A stretch of DNA of 64,000 bases from Macquaria australasica. Taxonomy: Eukaryota; Chordata; Actinopteri; Centrarchiformes; Percichthyidae. The translations under genes and the position numbers were made by a program. The stretch's first letter is position 1, and each line of letters begins with the position of its first letter. Under the pieces are notes generated by a model. It had not been told where the DNA came from, did not search any database, and saw only the letters and a program-made list of their open reading frames with translations. Where the stretch lies: NCBI GenBank assembly GCA_005408345.1, contig SEMN01000132.1:372001-436000 (forward strand). The letters run 5' to 3'. Shown here piece after piece: positions 11,668-22,623 of the stretch.

Positions 11668-12021
11668 TTAACCCTCATGTTCTGTTTGGGGTCCTGGAGA
11701 CCCCAAGCCCTCTTTCACAGCTCAAAGACACGTTGTTTTATCAGCTTGATACTTGAAGTTTCATGAGAATTGCTTATAAACCATGTTTCAGTTGTCCCTA
11801 GCTGTAAAACATGGTTGAATGCAAAGGATCTTCATATGGTCTATATCTGTGTTGTTGTTGTTATTGACAGAACTTTTTACAGAGCACTCCCAAATCAAAA
11901 ATAAGTCGATTTGGATTTCTGTTAGTGGAATTTTAAAACAGTTTGTTGATCTTACAGGAAAGTAGACCTTTGTGAGGTCTAATTGACCCCAAACATTTGT
12001 CGTATCTTTGTCTGCAAATGA

Positions 12022-12054
<33 letters not shown>

Positions 12055-12184
12055 GTTCATACATAGCCTATATGACATATAAAACATACACATTTGTGTA
12101 ATGCTTTATGGTCATATCTGTATTTTGAGAGTTATGTCAATGCTTTTCTACACACTGGGTCAATGTCAACAAAAATAGGGTTCA
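11668..12184. mobile_element. TTAA-ended MITE-like element
   Basis: The left end reads TTAACCCTCATGTTCTG. The right end near 12172-12184 reads AAATAGGGTTCA, a decayed complement of TTAACCCT. Internal phrases GGGTCCTGGAGACCCC and TAATTGACCCC recall the GGGTC/GACCC motifs of TTAA-targeting, piggyBac-like non-autonomous elements of fish. An (AT)n run lies at 12029-12054. It has no transposase. Confidence 0.45.
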
Positions 12185-12310
12185 TCGATCAGTTGACATC
12201 ATTTTATTAATTGATAAATAATTTGAGTTTTTTTTACCAAATAAAAAGGCTCCAGCATTTTAAGAGTGAGGATTTGCAGCTTTTTTCTACTGCATATCAT
12301 CATAAACTGA
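12185..12310 (-). repeat. Interspersed repeat B, copy 2 (partial)
   Basis: ATTTTATTAATTGATAAATA, CCAGCATTTTAAGAGTGAGG and CATAAACTGAATC are the reverse-complement counterparts of words in the 606-940 element. The copy is truncated and diverged and abuts the TTAA-ended element. Confidence 0.5.
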
Positions 12311-12757
12311 ATCCCTATGGGGGTTTTAACTGTTGATCAGGCTAAATAAGCAGTTGGAAGACAACACCAAGGACTCCTGGGGCGTGCAACGGCCATGTGT
12401 TGCCTTTGTTGCATCAGTTGCAGTGCTGGTAGGTTTAATGCAACTGCAGATCAGCAGACAAGTAAAAAAAAAAAAAAAGCACTTGTACGATTTCTAAGGA
12501 GATTGTGTGTTTCGCATCAGAATATGAGGTAGCTAAGTACACTTTTAGTTACTTTGAGTTTACAGTGTTGTGAGAAGTTACTAAATGAGTGTTTGTGTTG
12601 TGCTGGATTTGAAGGGTCCCAGGTATTGCAGCTGTTTCCTTCAGGGTGTTTTAAAATCCACATTAATCACTCAGGCCCTCCCTCCCAACCTGCTGCCCAC
12701 TGAGAGACACGAGGATGCACGAAACACAACACTGGGACCCGCCTCAGGGCTACCAGG

Positions 12758-12820
<63 letters not shown>

Positions 12821-13600
12821 TATTAGATGTTTTGATAGCTTCTGAGGCACGAGCGGCACTGTGATGCTCTGACATATGGAAGCTTAAAAGCTTCTTAAAT
12901 ATCCATATCAATCTGCACGCTTGTCAGCTTGACAATGACGGAAACAGAACACCATTAACAGCGTCAGGCAGTATCATCCTCATCTGTGCAACATTAGAGA
13001 AATATATGTCTCTCTGGAAGACATACCTCTGGACGTTAGCCAAGCCAGTGCGCAGTGTGAATTCTAGTTTTTGGTTGGTTGTAATATTGAACTGTTGGAC
13101 CTAAATGCTGGGTTTGACATGCGTGTTCTCAGGCTTATTTCAACTCTACCAAAGTGTTATGTGGGGTTGGAGCTTCCTTGTTTGGTTCAAGAGTCAGAAA
13201 TATAATATCCTGTTTCAAAGTGGATCTGATTGCATTGATTTCATTGTTCTGCTCTTTCTTGGTAATGCTTATATGCTTGTGACCGTGCGAGGTGATTGTC
13301 CTCTTCCTGCTGCACAGAAAGCATTGTATTCTGCTCTCCCGGGATGGGAGATGTTTTGTTTTTTGAGCTCTTTCACACCAGCTCTCCTCTCCCATTTTTT
13401 TTTTTTTTTAACACAATAGCCCTCTCTCCTCTCACCCAGTGTGGCAACCCTTTCAAACGGGAAGCTCCAGGTCAGTTTCCCTTGCCAAGTTTTGCAGCCT
13501 GCCATGTTGTCTATTCTGCTCAGCTATTTAAAAAATGTTGAATATCAACAATGGCTTTCACTGGTGCATTGTCAACTTTTGTATGAAGCAATCTTGGCTG
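12311..13600. other. Intergenic with (CA)n microsatellite
   Basis: No gene is supported. The main object is a CA dinucleotide run of about 30 units at 12760-12818. An A-run lies at 12465-12478 and a T-run at 13397-13409. Overlapping short ORFs at 13105-13541 on both strands have no recognisable features. Confidence 0.5.
12760..12818. repeat. (CA)n microsatellite
   Basis: About 29-30 uninterrupted CA units. Likely polymorphic. Confidence 0.95.
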
Positions 13601-13680
13601 AATGAGATGGGTCCCAGAGCAGGGAGAGCTCAGCTGCAGTGTGCACTACCACACCAGCGACTGCCCGGCTCTCTCGCTCT

Positions 13681-13906
13681 TTATATATTTCTCTGCTGCA
13701 CTGGGAGCTGCCATGGTGGTGGTACTCCCGTCTGAATGGCCGTGGTTGGAGTCTAGGCTGGGGCTCATGGCTGTGGATGTCACTGCTATCTTCCAGTCCA
13801 TGGTCCGGCTGCTCCTGGGCCTGCTGACAGCCAGCTGTGGAAGGTGTGTCTGACAGAGGGATTGGGAAGCAGCAGCAGCCTTGGGACCAGTCAGAGCTTG
13901 GTGAGT
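13681..13906 (+). other. Candidate transcript start/first exon with 46-codon ORF
   Basis: A TTATATAT box at 13681-13688 is followed by a strong-context start, GCCATGG (ATG at 13713), and 46 codons ending at 13853 (starts MVVVLPSEWPWLESRLG). A GTGAGT donor follows at 13901-13906 after CAGAGCTTG. The combination resembles a promoter plus first exon of a small or non-coding RNA gene. However, the box-to-ATG distance would place the ATG at about the cap site, and no second exon is evident. The protein is not recognised. Confidence 0.25.
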
Positions 13907-15470
13907 GTCCTCTATTTTCTGGCCAGAGTGGGAGGAGGTTAGTAGTAAAGAGAGGAGAGAAGAGGGAGGGGGGCGTTCAGGGAGATGGTGCAGGGAGCTT
14001 TGTGTGTGTTCTGTGAGCGGTGTTTACTGTCTCTGTTCACGCATATATTCGTTAAGAAATTGTCCGATTTAACCAGTGGACATGATTTATCTTTAAAGAC
14101 ACGTCATGTCACCTGTTGGTCTAGATGTCACTCTGATCAAAGACAGTAGAATTAAAAACATCCGAACAGATGAGTAGAAGTTTGAATATGTAAAATGTAA
14201 AAGTCACAACTCTTCTGTCCTGTTGCAAAAAAATACTGACACAGACTCAGAAAATCAGTGCTCCACTTCTTCTATTTGCCAACAGTGTGCAGTCTACAAA
14301 CCATGTTGACACTTTAACAATGTCCAAACTCCCCACAACACTAAAGGTTTGTCCTGTCTGATATGCACACTGGATGCATCGGTGACTTTATGCTGAGCTC
14401 TGTGTGTTTGCACAAGCACATACATCTATGTTTGTGTAAGTGAAGAAAAAGATGAAAGCAAGAATGAGAGCTTGCGTCCAGATAATAGTAGCTTAGGCTC
14501 TTTGTCCTGCTGTCAGCCAGGAGAGGAGCGAGGCTGGAAATCGCTCCAATGCAGCGGCAACATCTTGTATGTTTCATTGACATATCAGTCTATGGGGCAA
14601 TGAGCCGTCGCCTCTGCACTTCTCTGGTGTGTGTGTGCGTGTGTTTGTGGATGTGTGTGTGTACAAATAGGTGGCACAGTTCTTTATTAGCTGTGTTAGT
14701 GAAGAACGATAGTGGAAAAGTAAAGCGTTATTAGTGCACCACGATCGATTGAGCTGCTGAGAACAGCTCTTAGTAGCTCTTAGTTTTGCAGCTACATTAA
14801 GAATAAAGCACAATAATGATTTTTTTTTGATTTTTTTTTTTTTTTTATACTTTCGCAATTTTTTTGTTGCTTTTTTAAAATCATTTTCTTCTTTTATACA
14901 ACATATTCAGACATTATAGTAACGAGAGGTAAGACACTAAGATTTAATATCACAAACAACAACCTTAGAGGGATATAGATACGGTTTCTAGATCAATCAA
15001 AAGGACATTCATTTGAAATCTAAACATTTTCTCATATTGCTCTGCCACTAAATCAGCTCCAGCATGTAATTTTATAACCTTTGATTTGGTTTGTCACACT
15101 GGACACCAAATGTTTTAATATTGATTCTTTAAACTGAACTGAAACTAAAATTAACACGCTCTCATTATCATTTAGTCACATATCCCTCATATAATAATTG
15201 GTTCCCACAGTAAAAATGTACTAAAGTGTGATACGGACTTGCCAAACCTTTTTATGCACTAACCACTCACCTGAAAGCTTTAAACGTTAGAGTCCCTGTA
15301 AACAGAGTGGAGACATCCTACCTTCTTTGAGGACCTGTGTTGTCCTCTGTCTCACCTCTCTGAGCTCAACTCGATGCAAGGTGACCAAATTCATCTCAGA
15401 CCAGCCCATCCATTATCTTGTCAACACAGTCAGCTTCCCACCTTAGTTTGCTCTTCTCCCAGAAGACTTA
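13907..15470. other. Intergenic, no supported gene
   Basis: The stretch is mostly AT-rich, with T-runs at 14821-14846 and a GT-rich stretch at 14624-14664. No exon-like or domain-bearing frames were found. Confidence 0.4.
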
Positions 15471-15960
15471 CTCTAATGAAATAGGCAATAATCACCGCAC
15501 TCATCTCGTCATGCTCAAGGTAATTAATATATTTAGAGGGCGATGGCTAACTCATAATTAAATTATGCCTCTTTTAATGAGACCTTGACTGGGACTAAAT
15601 TTATGACCACTATCTGCTTTATCAAGTGCTTTGCCCCCAACAAAGATTTGTCATTTTCTCCCAAATCACAGCTAGATTACACACAATGGTACTCATGATT
15701 TATATATCAATTTATGCTTGTTTGTTTCTCTATTTAAGGTTTAATAAATTGCCTCTTATAATTACCTAACCTAGTTTGGGGTTCTTAAAAGCCCCAATTA
15801 ATGCCCCAGCACTGTATCTCTGTTACATATTCATTTTGGAGGAGAATACAGATAACAACTTGGTGGCATTAATCATGTTACAAAATTGGGTGTATTTAAT
15901 TAATTGAAGTTACACTGCAAATTAATTGCGCATTCTCACAATATTATCTTAAACTAATGA
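15470..15960. promoter_or_regulatory. Homeodomain-site-rich candidate enhancer
   Basis: TAATTA cores occur at 15521-15526, 15555-15560 and 15897-15902, and related AATTAAT words at 15796-15802 and 15920-15927. They sit in DNA that is not simple repeat (for example CATCTCGTCATGCTCAAGG and CAAGTGCTTTGCCCCCAAC). Such clusters are typical of conserved enhancers near developmental regulators. I infer a sox3 regulatory element; conservation was not tested. Confidence 0.4.
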
Positions 15961-16489
15961 AGGCTTGACAAAGAGACTGTTTCATTTTTTAAAGGAGGCT
16001 AGATTAGTGGGATCTCAATTATGGCTAAAACAAAAGAGGGCTGCTTGCTTGGGCATGGCGCAAAGCAAAAAGTGACGATTCAGCACTTTCTTCCAAACAA
16101 AAAACGGAGAAAGTTTCCATTGTTTTTGGAAAAACTGAACATGGCAATGATTCAAAAGATACATGGAAAATAATGGGTGCTGTAATTAGCCAGTCAGGCA
16201 ATAACAGTATTTAAAATGATCATCATACAGAGGTGCTTGATAATGCCATTCACAGACAGCAGTTTCCAAGCAGCAGGGATCTGCTTGCTGTCAGAATATC
16301 ATAACTTTAATGTTGGTGCAAAAAAAAAAGCATCTGGAGGCCTGATTTAAACTGAGTTCTCTTTTGTTGCATGTATACAGCATTTGGTATTATTCAGAGT
16401 GCATAATGTTCAGGAAAACTACCATGTAGCAAACCCTTGAAACCAACAAATGAGATATAATATGACATATCTATAGGATAAATAAAGAT

Positions 16490-16990
16490 TGCGCAGATTA
16501 GAGCCTCAGGTGTGAGCTGAGCTTCAGCAGCAGAAGTTTAGGCGGCAGACTTTCTGATCATGTTGCGCATTAGATGGCTTAATCCAGCCTCGCCCAGTGG
16601 CTCAGAAGCAAAACCATATTTATTGAAATTTTCTGCTTAATTTAAACTGAATTGAAATTAGCTCTCAGTGGATAGGAGCTTATAATTCACAGTAATTTAG
16701 TATTTTATTTTCCATTTAACGCGTCATATACCAATGTTTTAATTTGAATGTTTCTCCTAATCTGCTAAGTAAACGTAAAGAGCCTTTGTCTAAGAAATGA
16801 CTTCGAGGAGCTAATAATCATTGTGTATTCATTTATATATGCTTCCACCGATGTCCTCTCCTGTGATATAATTTCATTTGCTTTTAGCTTCATTAGTCAA
16901 TAACCACGGCAAAAAAATGCTTGTGTCAATTACAGTAACTCCAAGGGTCAGTGAGTATATGAATTTTTAACTGCACACTGCTGCACATGA
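16490..16990. promoter_or_regulatory. Candidate conserved non-coding element
   Basis: The block has non-repetitive, moderately AT-rich DNA with many homeodomain/POU-like words (GAATTGAAATTAGC, GCTTATAATTCAC, GCTAATAATCATTG) and a repeated TGCGCA-G/T-TTAGA motif at about 16491 and 16564. There is no open frame of interest. The enhancer function is inferred. Confidence 0.3.
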
Positions 16991-18880
16991 TTATATTGAG
17001 TGATCTTGTAACAATGATTAACCCGCGGGTGTGTGAGTGTGTGTGTGAGTGCAACTGAACCATTTTGCATGCACTTATGTGTTGAGCACACTTGATCAAA
17101 TGTGTTTGAAATGTGCATCCCCAGATGATAAGCAGCTACAACCCAAAGAGGGTGAGGTGATGAAGTGAAAAACTATTCCCTCGGCTAAGTGAGATGGAGC
17201 AGAGTGTTGGGTGGTCACGCCTTGTCTGCTCATGACAGTGGCGGGTTAAAGAGATTACACTGGGTCTGTGTCAGCAGCCTTGGCCTTGCTCACACAAGAA
17301 CATAATGAGGAAGGACATGCTTGGCCTGCCGGGGAGAAAAAGAGGCTAAAGTTTGAAGCATTCTTCACAGACAGCTACAGGAGGCAAACAGCTTTTTGCA
17401 TGTTGTTTTACAAGCCGAGGTCAATAAGTAAGATGGTTACGTTCCACAGAGCTGAGCGAGGTGGCTGCTGAGTGCGGACATATCACTTCTCGGCTTCTCT
17501 CCTCCACCACCATAATGAAAACACAAATTACTCTGCTACAGTGCAGCGTTCTCCATTAGCCTTGAGTCCTCCTGACAGACTTGCAACACTCCACTAAAGC
17601 TCTCCTGAAAATCGATGCATCCGTCCTGAGTGTGTTTTTTTTTTTTTGGTTCTTTTGAAGGTTTGAGTGACAGTCCCTTCACCTAATGACTGAACTTAGA
17701 CGTATTTACTGCCTCAGATGGCCCACAGTAAGAGATGATCGTCGGGGTTGCATCCCAACATGTGGCGAGTTTACTAATCTGCCTGATTCATCCTTTCCCA
17801 ACCTCTCTCATGATGGCTATAAAGCTCCATATACAGCTGTTCTATGATGGAACAACCAAGCAAAAGTGGCGACACAGAGCAGTGGTTAAGAAAATCACAT
17901 TTCTCTTGAAGATCGGTACCTGGCCTCTATTTATTCTCTGTCCTGATGCACGTACAGTCGAGTTAACTCTCTTTCTTCTCCTGTCTCCTCTCTGTCAGGA
18001 AGTAGTGAACACGTAAAACCATCAAAGAGTCTAGATATCATCATCAACTAATCTGTTTATTCATTTCATCAAGGTTTTGGCCATCCTTCATCTGTACCAA
18101 ATTTGCAGGTATTTTTTGTAAAATATTAATTACTTAAAAAAACTTAGATTTAAAAAAAATATTCAGGGTCTTTCCCAGTTATATTAATTTGTTGTTTGCT
18201 TCTCAATGAGAGTTTGTCGTTGTTCCTGAGGAGACATTTAGGGGGAAAATATTGTCATATTATTATTCATCCTTTGAGAAAAGTCTATTACTTTGATAAC
18301 GTTTCAAAGCAAACCAAAAACTCACATTAGGTGAAGCTCCTGTTCCTAACAGATCTGCCATGTGCAGCCTCTACGATGCTATCAGTAAGTAATTTTAATT
18401 AGGTCTTATGATACCTGTTGCAAGACTAGCTCATAATTTTAATGTCTGAATTTTCCAAAGCAGCATCCAGGAATAAAAATGCATTTTGCAGAAGCCTTGA
18501 GATTTATTTTTAGCAGCTTTAGTAAGAATTTCCTGACATAAATTAATGAGCCATGAATGAAGACTGTTTGTAAAAATGTGAGTCAAAGAGGTTATAAAAA
18601 ACATGTTCAAACGGTTTTCAAAAAAAAAAACAAAAAAAAAAACTAAGATCCGACACAGTAAAAATGTCTCTTTAGCCATGACTCTGCATTACACACAGAC
18701 ATTAAACAGTATTTTTTGTCAACGACAACTCTTATGGGTCAAATAAGTCAAATTACCATCAGGAATACTAGCTCTGCTTTGTTAAATAAAGAGGTGATAA
18801 TAGCAGCAATTTTATTCCTTTAAATGACCCGTGAATATTATTTTTACCTGTGTTGAACTGGGAGGACGCAACCATTCACG
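16991..18880. other. Intergenic, no supported gene
   Basis: ORFs at 17268-17471 and 17735-18016 lack splice context and recognisable domains. A/T runs occur at 17634-17647 and 18619-18642. Nothing else is assignable. Confidence 0.4.
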
Positions 18881-18889
18881 CCGACACAA

Positions 18890-19040
18890 TAGGAACAGCA
18901 GACCGTGCGTAAATTGCATCTTCATTTGCATTCCTCGTCCAAAAATCATGCAAATCTTAATGAGACAGTCTCCATTGTGGCTGTAATTGAAAACCCATTC
19001 TTTGTTAATTACTCTTTCTCAAAGGCCTTGTCCGCAGTCA
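18890..19040. promoter_or_regulatory. SOX/POU/homeodomain motif cluster
   Basis: Within 90 bp there are two perfect POU octamers in opposite orientation (ATTTGCAT 18924-18931; ATGCAAAT 18948-18955), SOX-type cores CATTGTG (18973-18979) and CTTTGTTA (19000-19007), and a TTAATTA homeodomain core (19005-19011). Neural enhancers driven by SoxB1 and POU factors have this composition. It lies about 3.6 kb upstream of the sox3 ATG, so I infer a sox3 neural enhancer, possibly autoregulatory. Confidence 0.45.
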
Positions 19041-20880
19041 CTGAGCTGAAACAAAAAAAAGTTATTGATTCTGGAGGTCGTGGGGTTTAAAATGGACACG
19101 TAAAATAATGTTGTTTATTGTGGGTTCGAGATGCGACTCGATAATAAAAAAAATATCTCTGTCCTATTCAGGAATTCTCAAAAATAGCATAAAAACAAAA
19201 CTGCAAAGGCAGGCTATGAAGATAAAAAGGCAATAAAAAAGCAATAAATTACAAGCTATTATCAGTTGCTTATTTGCAGCTGAATGGCAGACATGCAGCG
19301 CCTGCAGTCTGGTCTTATAATATTAAAGTTTTGTCCGTCATGAATTGAAATTGTCTCACCATAAAGCTCTATTGACAGCCGAGCAAAGGATGCGGACATG
19401 CAGACAACTGAGCTGTTTTCAAAGGTGGGATTAATGTCGTTTAATGTCAATTAGTCGACCTGAATAGATTCTAATTCCCATAAAACTCTTTGCAAATATA
19501 ACTAACATTTCTATTTGCTTTATTTTCTAGGCCCAAAGGCCATGAATTAGACCTTTTCTTCAACAAAAACCGTGTTTTTGGTGATTCCTGTTTTAATTTA
19601 GCCACCAGATTTAGTGCTGCGTCAACGCAAATGTCAAATTTAAACAAAATATGTGCGTATAACAATCCGATACATCTTTACTGCAACGAAAAATACAAAA
19701 ATACAGTTATTTTTTCATCAGAAATGGATGGTTTGAGAGGAAATATTGCCGTCACGCTACATGCACATGCACAATTCATCCATTTTTTAAACATTAAATT
19801 ATCCAAGATCGAGCTGATTGCATGCAGGTTATATCCTCCCATCAAGGCATCCTCATATTTCCCAACATTCAACAGTGGGATCCTGCAGCCGCGCGCCCTG
19901 AGAGCCCCTTTGGACTGTCAGGCTTGTTGAGTCTGAATCAGAGCAGACTGTGCTGGTGGTCCTTCGTTCCTTAATTAGGAAATTAGCTGCACAGAGGCCC
20001 TCATTACTAAACTCCGGGTTACTCCTAGTGTGTGTTTTTTTTTTCTTTCTCTCTCTCTCTGCTACCGGTCAATTTCCATAAGAAGATTACAAGCGGATCA
20101 GTATTGAGATCTGCCCAGATAAACAAATAACTGGTTCCCGAGAATAGATGACTGCTAATTGGACGTTAGTTTTCTTGCTCTTGCTCTGTTTGTAACGCCC
20201 CATTGAACGCGAAAATTAAATTCATGAAGTGATGTCTCTTTTCAGCTGATTTACTACAGTTATATATGGCTGAGGGACTGCAGGCTTCCCTCCCTTTAAG
20301 ATAACAGATCAGTTTTCTTTAAGCTATTTGTAACTAGATCTAATTTTAAACGTCATAAATATTAGACACCTTTTTTTTTATGTATGCCTGTTTTGAGTCC
20401 CTTAGTGCAGCCCTACTTATATAAATATAGCCAACGTCTTTAATTGCTGTAAAATAAGTTTTATATCCTTAAAGCAATACGCTTTTGATAAAAGCGTTGG
20501 ATTTTGACATTTTACTTTGAAAACGGAAGCTTTCATTCATTCTTGGGAATAAAGAAGATCAGCAATCACTGACAGATGTTATGGGCTCACTGATAATTTA
20601 ATAGAAGCAGCTCATTAAACCCTTATATCAGAGGGGACGCTGATCTTATTTGTTTGTTTCAGTGTTTTCCACTAAATTACCTATTTTCCAAACAGAGTCT
20701 GGCTTTTGCATTTGAATTTTTGCACTCCACAACAGGGATAAATGACAATAAATCACAAAAATAAAAGTCTTCACGCTCTGGTCCCTCCGGTGGACGCACT
20801 GCCCTGCATCTATAATAAAATGTAGGAGGCCTACAGTAGCTGCATTTGAGCTTTTAAAGCTCCGGGAGGTGAAACGCTCT
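19041..20880. other. Proximal upstream flank of sox3, no gene
   Basis: Sequence is unique-looking and AT-rich, with conserved-looking stretches at 19260-19460 and 19830-20230 (for example CCTTAATTAGGAAATTAGCTGC). No coding exon is supported. CT and T runs lie at 20034-20060. Confidence 0.35.
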
Positions 20881-21260
20881 AAAATGCACATACCAGAACG
20901 ATCCCTGCAGAGCTCATCTAAATACTGAGGTGTTAATAGTCGTTTTCGATGGGCGATTCGCTCGTGATCATTAGCAGGTGTGAGGTTTGCCCTGTTGAGC
21001 AATTGGTTTCAACGGCGAAGCGACGTTTCAGGTCGTTTGTAAGGAGACACATGCAAATGAAGGCCACTCCACGGTAATCATTTTAATAACCATTAACACC
21101 GCCGAGAGAAAACAAGTCGGCAAACATGTAGCTGACTTTTTTTTTTTTTAGGACGAGCAGCCCCTCACATGACCGAGCGAGCCGTTTGTCAAACTAAACT
21201 TTCCCTCGGGGATTACAGAGATAGCCCGTCCCCTCCACAAGAGGTCGTTGATGTATTAAA
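20880..21260. promoter_or_regulatory. Candidate sox3 upstream regulatory block
   Basis: The block contains a perfect octamer ATGCAAAT (21051-21058), the homeodomain-like series GGTAATCATTTTAATAACC with CATTAACACC, and CG-containing stretches (GAAGCGACG, CATGACCGAGCGAGCC) that are unusual against the AT-rich surroundings. It sits about 1.4-1.7 kb upstream of the sox3 start codon. Confidence 0.35.
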
Positions 21261-22259
21261 GTTTTGCACTGAGGGTCCCTGAACGCTGCAGAAACATCCA
21301 CATTAACGTGCCATTAAATTTTATTTGAAACTGAGTATTACTGTCCTTTTATTAAGTAAAACCATGTCGAGGTAATTTTATGAGATAATGACATAAGATA
21401 GATAATTTACTTTCTTCTGAGGTGTATTTGCTTTTTTTAAAATGAGAATAATATTGTATCTATACTAGTGAAGACATCAGCCTTATTCTGTTTTATTTCA
21501 ACATTTACACTTAGAGAATATTCTCCTACAGGAGTTAAATTAAACTGGAAAGGAAATAAAGGAAATTCATCCAGCGCCGAAGGACACTGCAGAACTCCTG
21601 AGGAGAACTTCCGAGCAGGTGGTCCAAAAAGGGTTCTCATTAAACTGGGAAGGTTTTGACAGCATTGAAATCCCCAAAAATAAGACAGGTGGTTTTTTTA
21701 TGTTGGCAAAATATATTTTGTTAAATTGTGATTAAAGCAACAAAAGACACGTTTGACAGCAGCTAGAGATGAAAGGATTTTTCTCTGCCAAGGACACATT
21801 TAATTTCAATATTCCACTTTTTACTTGAAGTATTTGCACTCATTTTAGGTCGGGGTTGGCCTGTTGGGATTCGCCTCTGTAATTAATGTATTGAAATTGA
21901 TCCCTTAAGACTTCTGTTTCCCTGTAGGGTATATAGGCCTACGTATATAGCCTATATTCTTGTTCGTTTTATATAAGTTTATAGCCTACATGCTTACACA
22001 GTCTTTTAAAACTTTTGTGTGTGTTTGATTCTTTCATTTTAGCCCATAATGTAGAAGAAAGTTTACAAAATAACCTATTTTTGGATGTAATTTGTTCCAA
22101 AAAAATGATTTTGAGGCCATCAGGCAACACAAAAATAAATCGGCTGCATTTTCCGTTAACCACTCATCTTCATTCTCAGATTGTAAAGGTTGTAAATCTA
22201 TAACAAATTGCGCTCAGGTTGTTGAGCTGCGCTGCTGTTTTAAAACTTTACCACTCCCT

Positions 22260-22400
22260 CCTCCTCTAACCAAAACACAGCGCTGTGTGCTCTGGTTGGT
22301 TACACGGTGGATATGGGTGCTGCGCACTGATTGGTCGCCTGCTCCTCATTGTTATGCTGTCAATCCACATCGGTCCGGCCACTAGGCCTATTAACAGATG
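22260..22400 (+). promoter_or_regulatory. sox3: sox3 core promoter motifs
   Basis: A CCAAT box in reverse orientation (GATTGGT, 22329-22335) is followed by CATTGTTATGC (22347-22357), which matches the first eleven bases of the composite SOX-POU element. The overlapping CTGTCAATCC (22357-22366) is a 9/10 complement match to the PBX-MEIS decamer TGATTGACAG. A TATTAA word at 22389-22394 could act as a weak TATA box. NF-Y and PBX/MEIS control of the SOX3 promoter is known in mammals. The transcription start is not defined here. Confidence 0.5.
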
Positions 22401-22601
22401 AGCTTGGCGAGCAAGTTTACAGACTTCTGTTTGAGAGCCGTGGGGGACAGAGCAGCTCTGAGCGGAGAGAAACCAGAAGCACCTGCAGACACATTTGCCT
22501 CTTTGGGCACAACTTTTTTCCATCTTCTTATGAGACTGGTCAGTATCTCTACCTCTTTGACTTTTGGCGCTGTTTTGTGAACTTTTTTTATGTGCCTGTG
22601 A
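22398..22601 (+). promoter_or_regulatory. sox3: sox3 5' leader with upstream ORFs
   Basis: An ATG at 22398 opens a 60-codon frame (MSLASKFTDFC...) that stops at 22580-22583, before the main start. A minimal uORF follows at 22590-22601 (Met-Cys-Leu-stop), ending 22 bp before the Sox3 ATG. If the mRNA starts upstream of 22398, both would be in the leader and could limit Sox3 translation. The protein from the longer uORF is not recognised. Confidence 0.4.
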
Positions 22602-22623
22602 GTGAACACTAAAAGCCGCCTGA

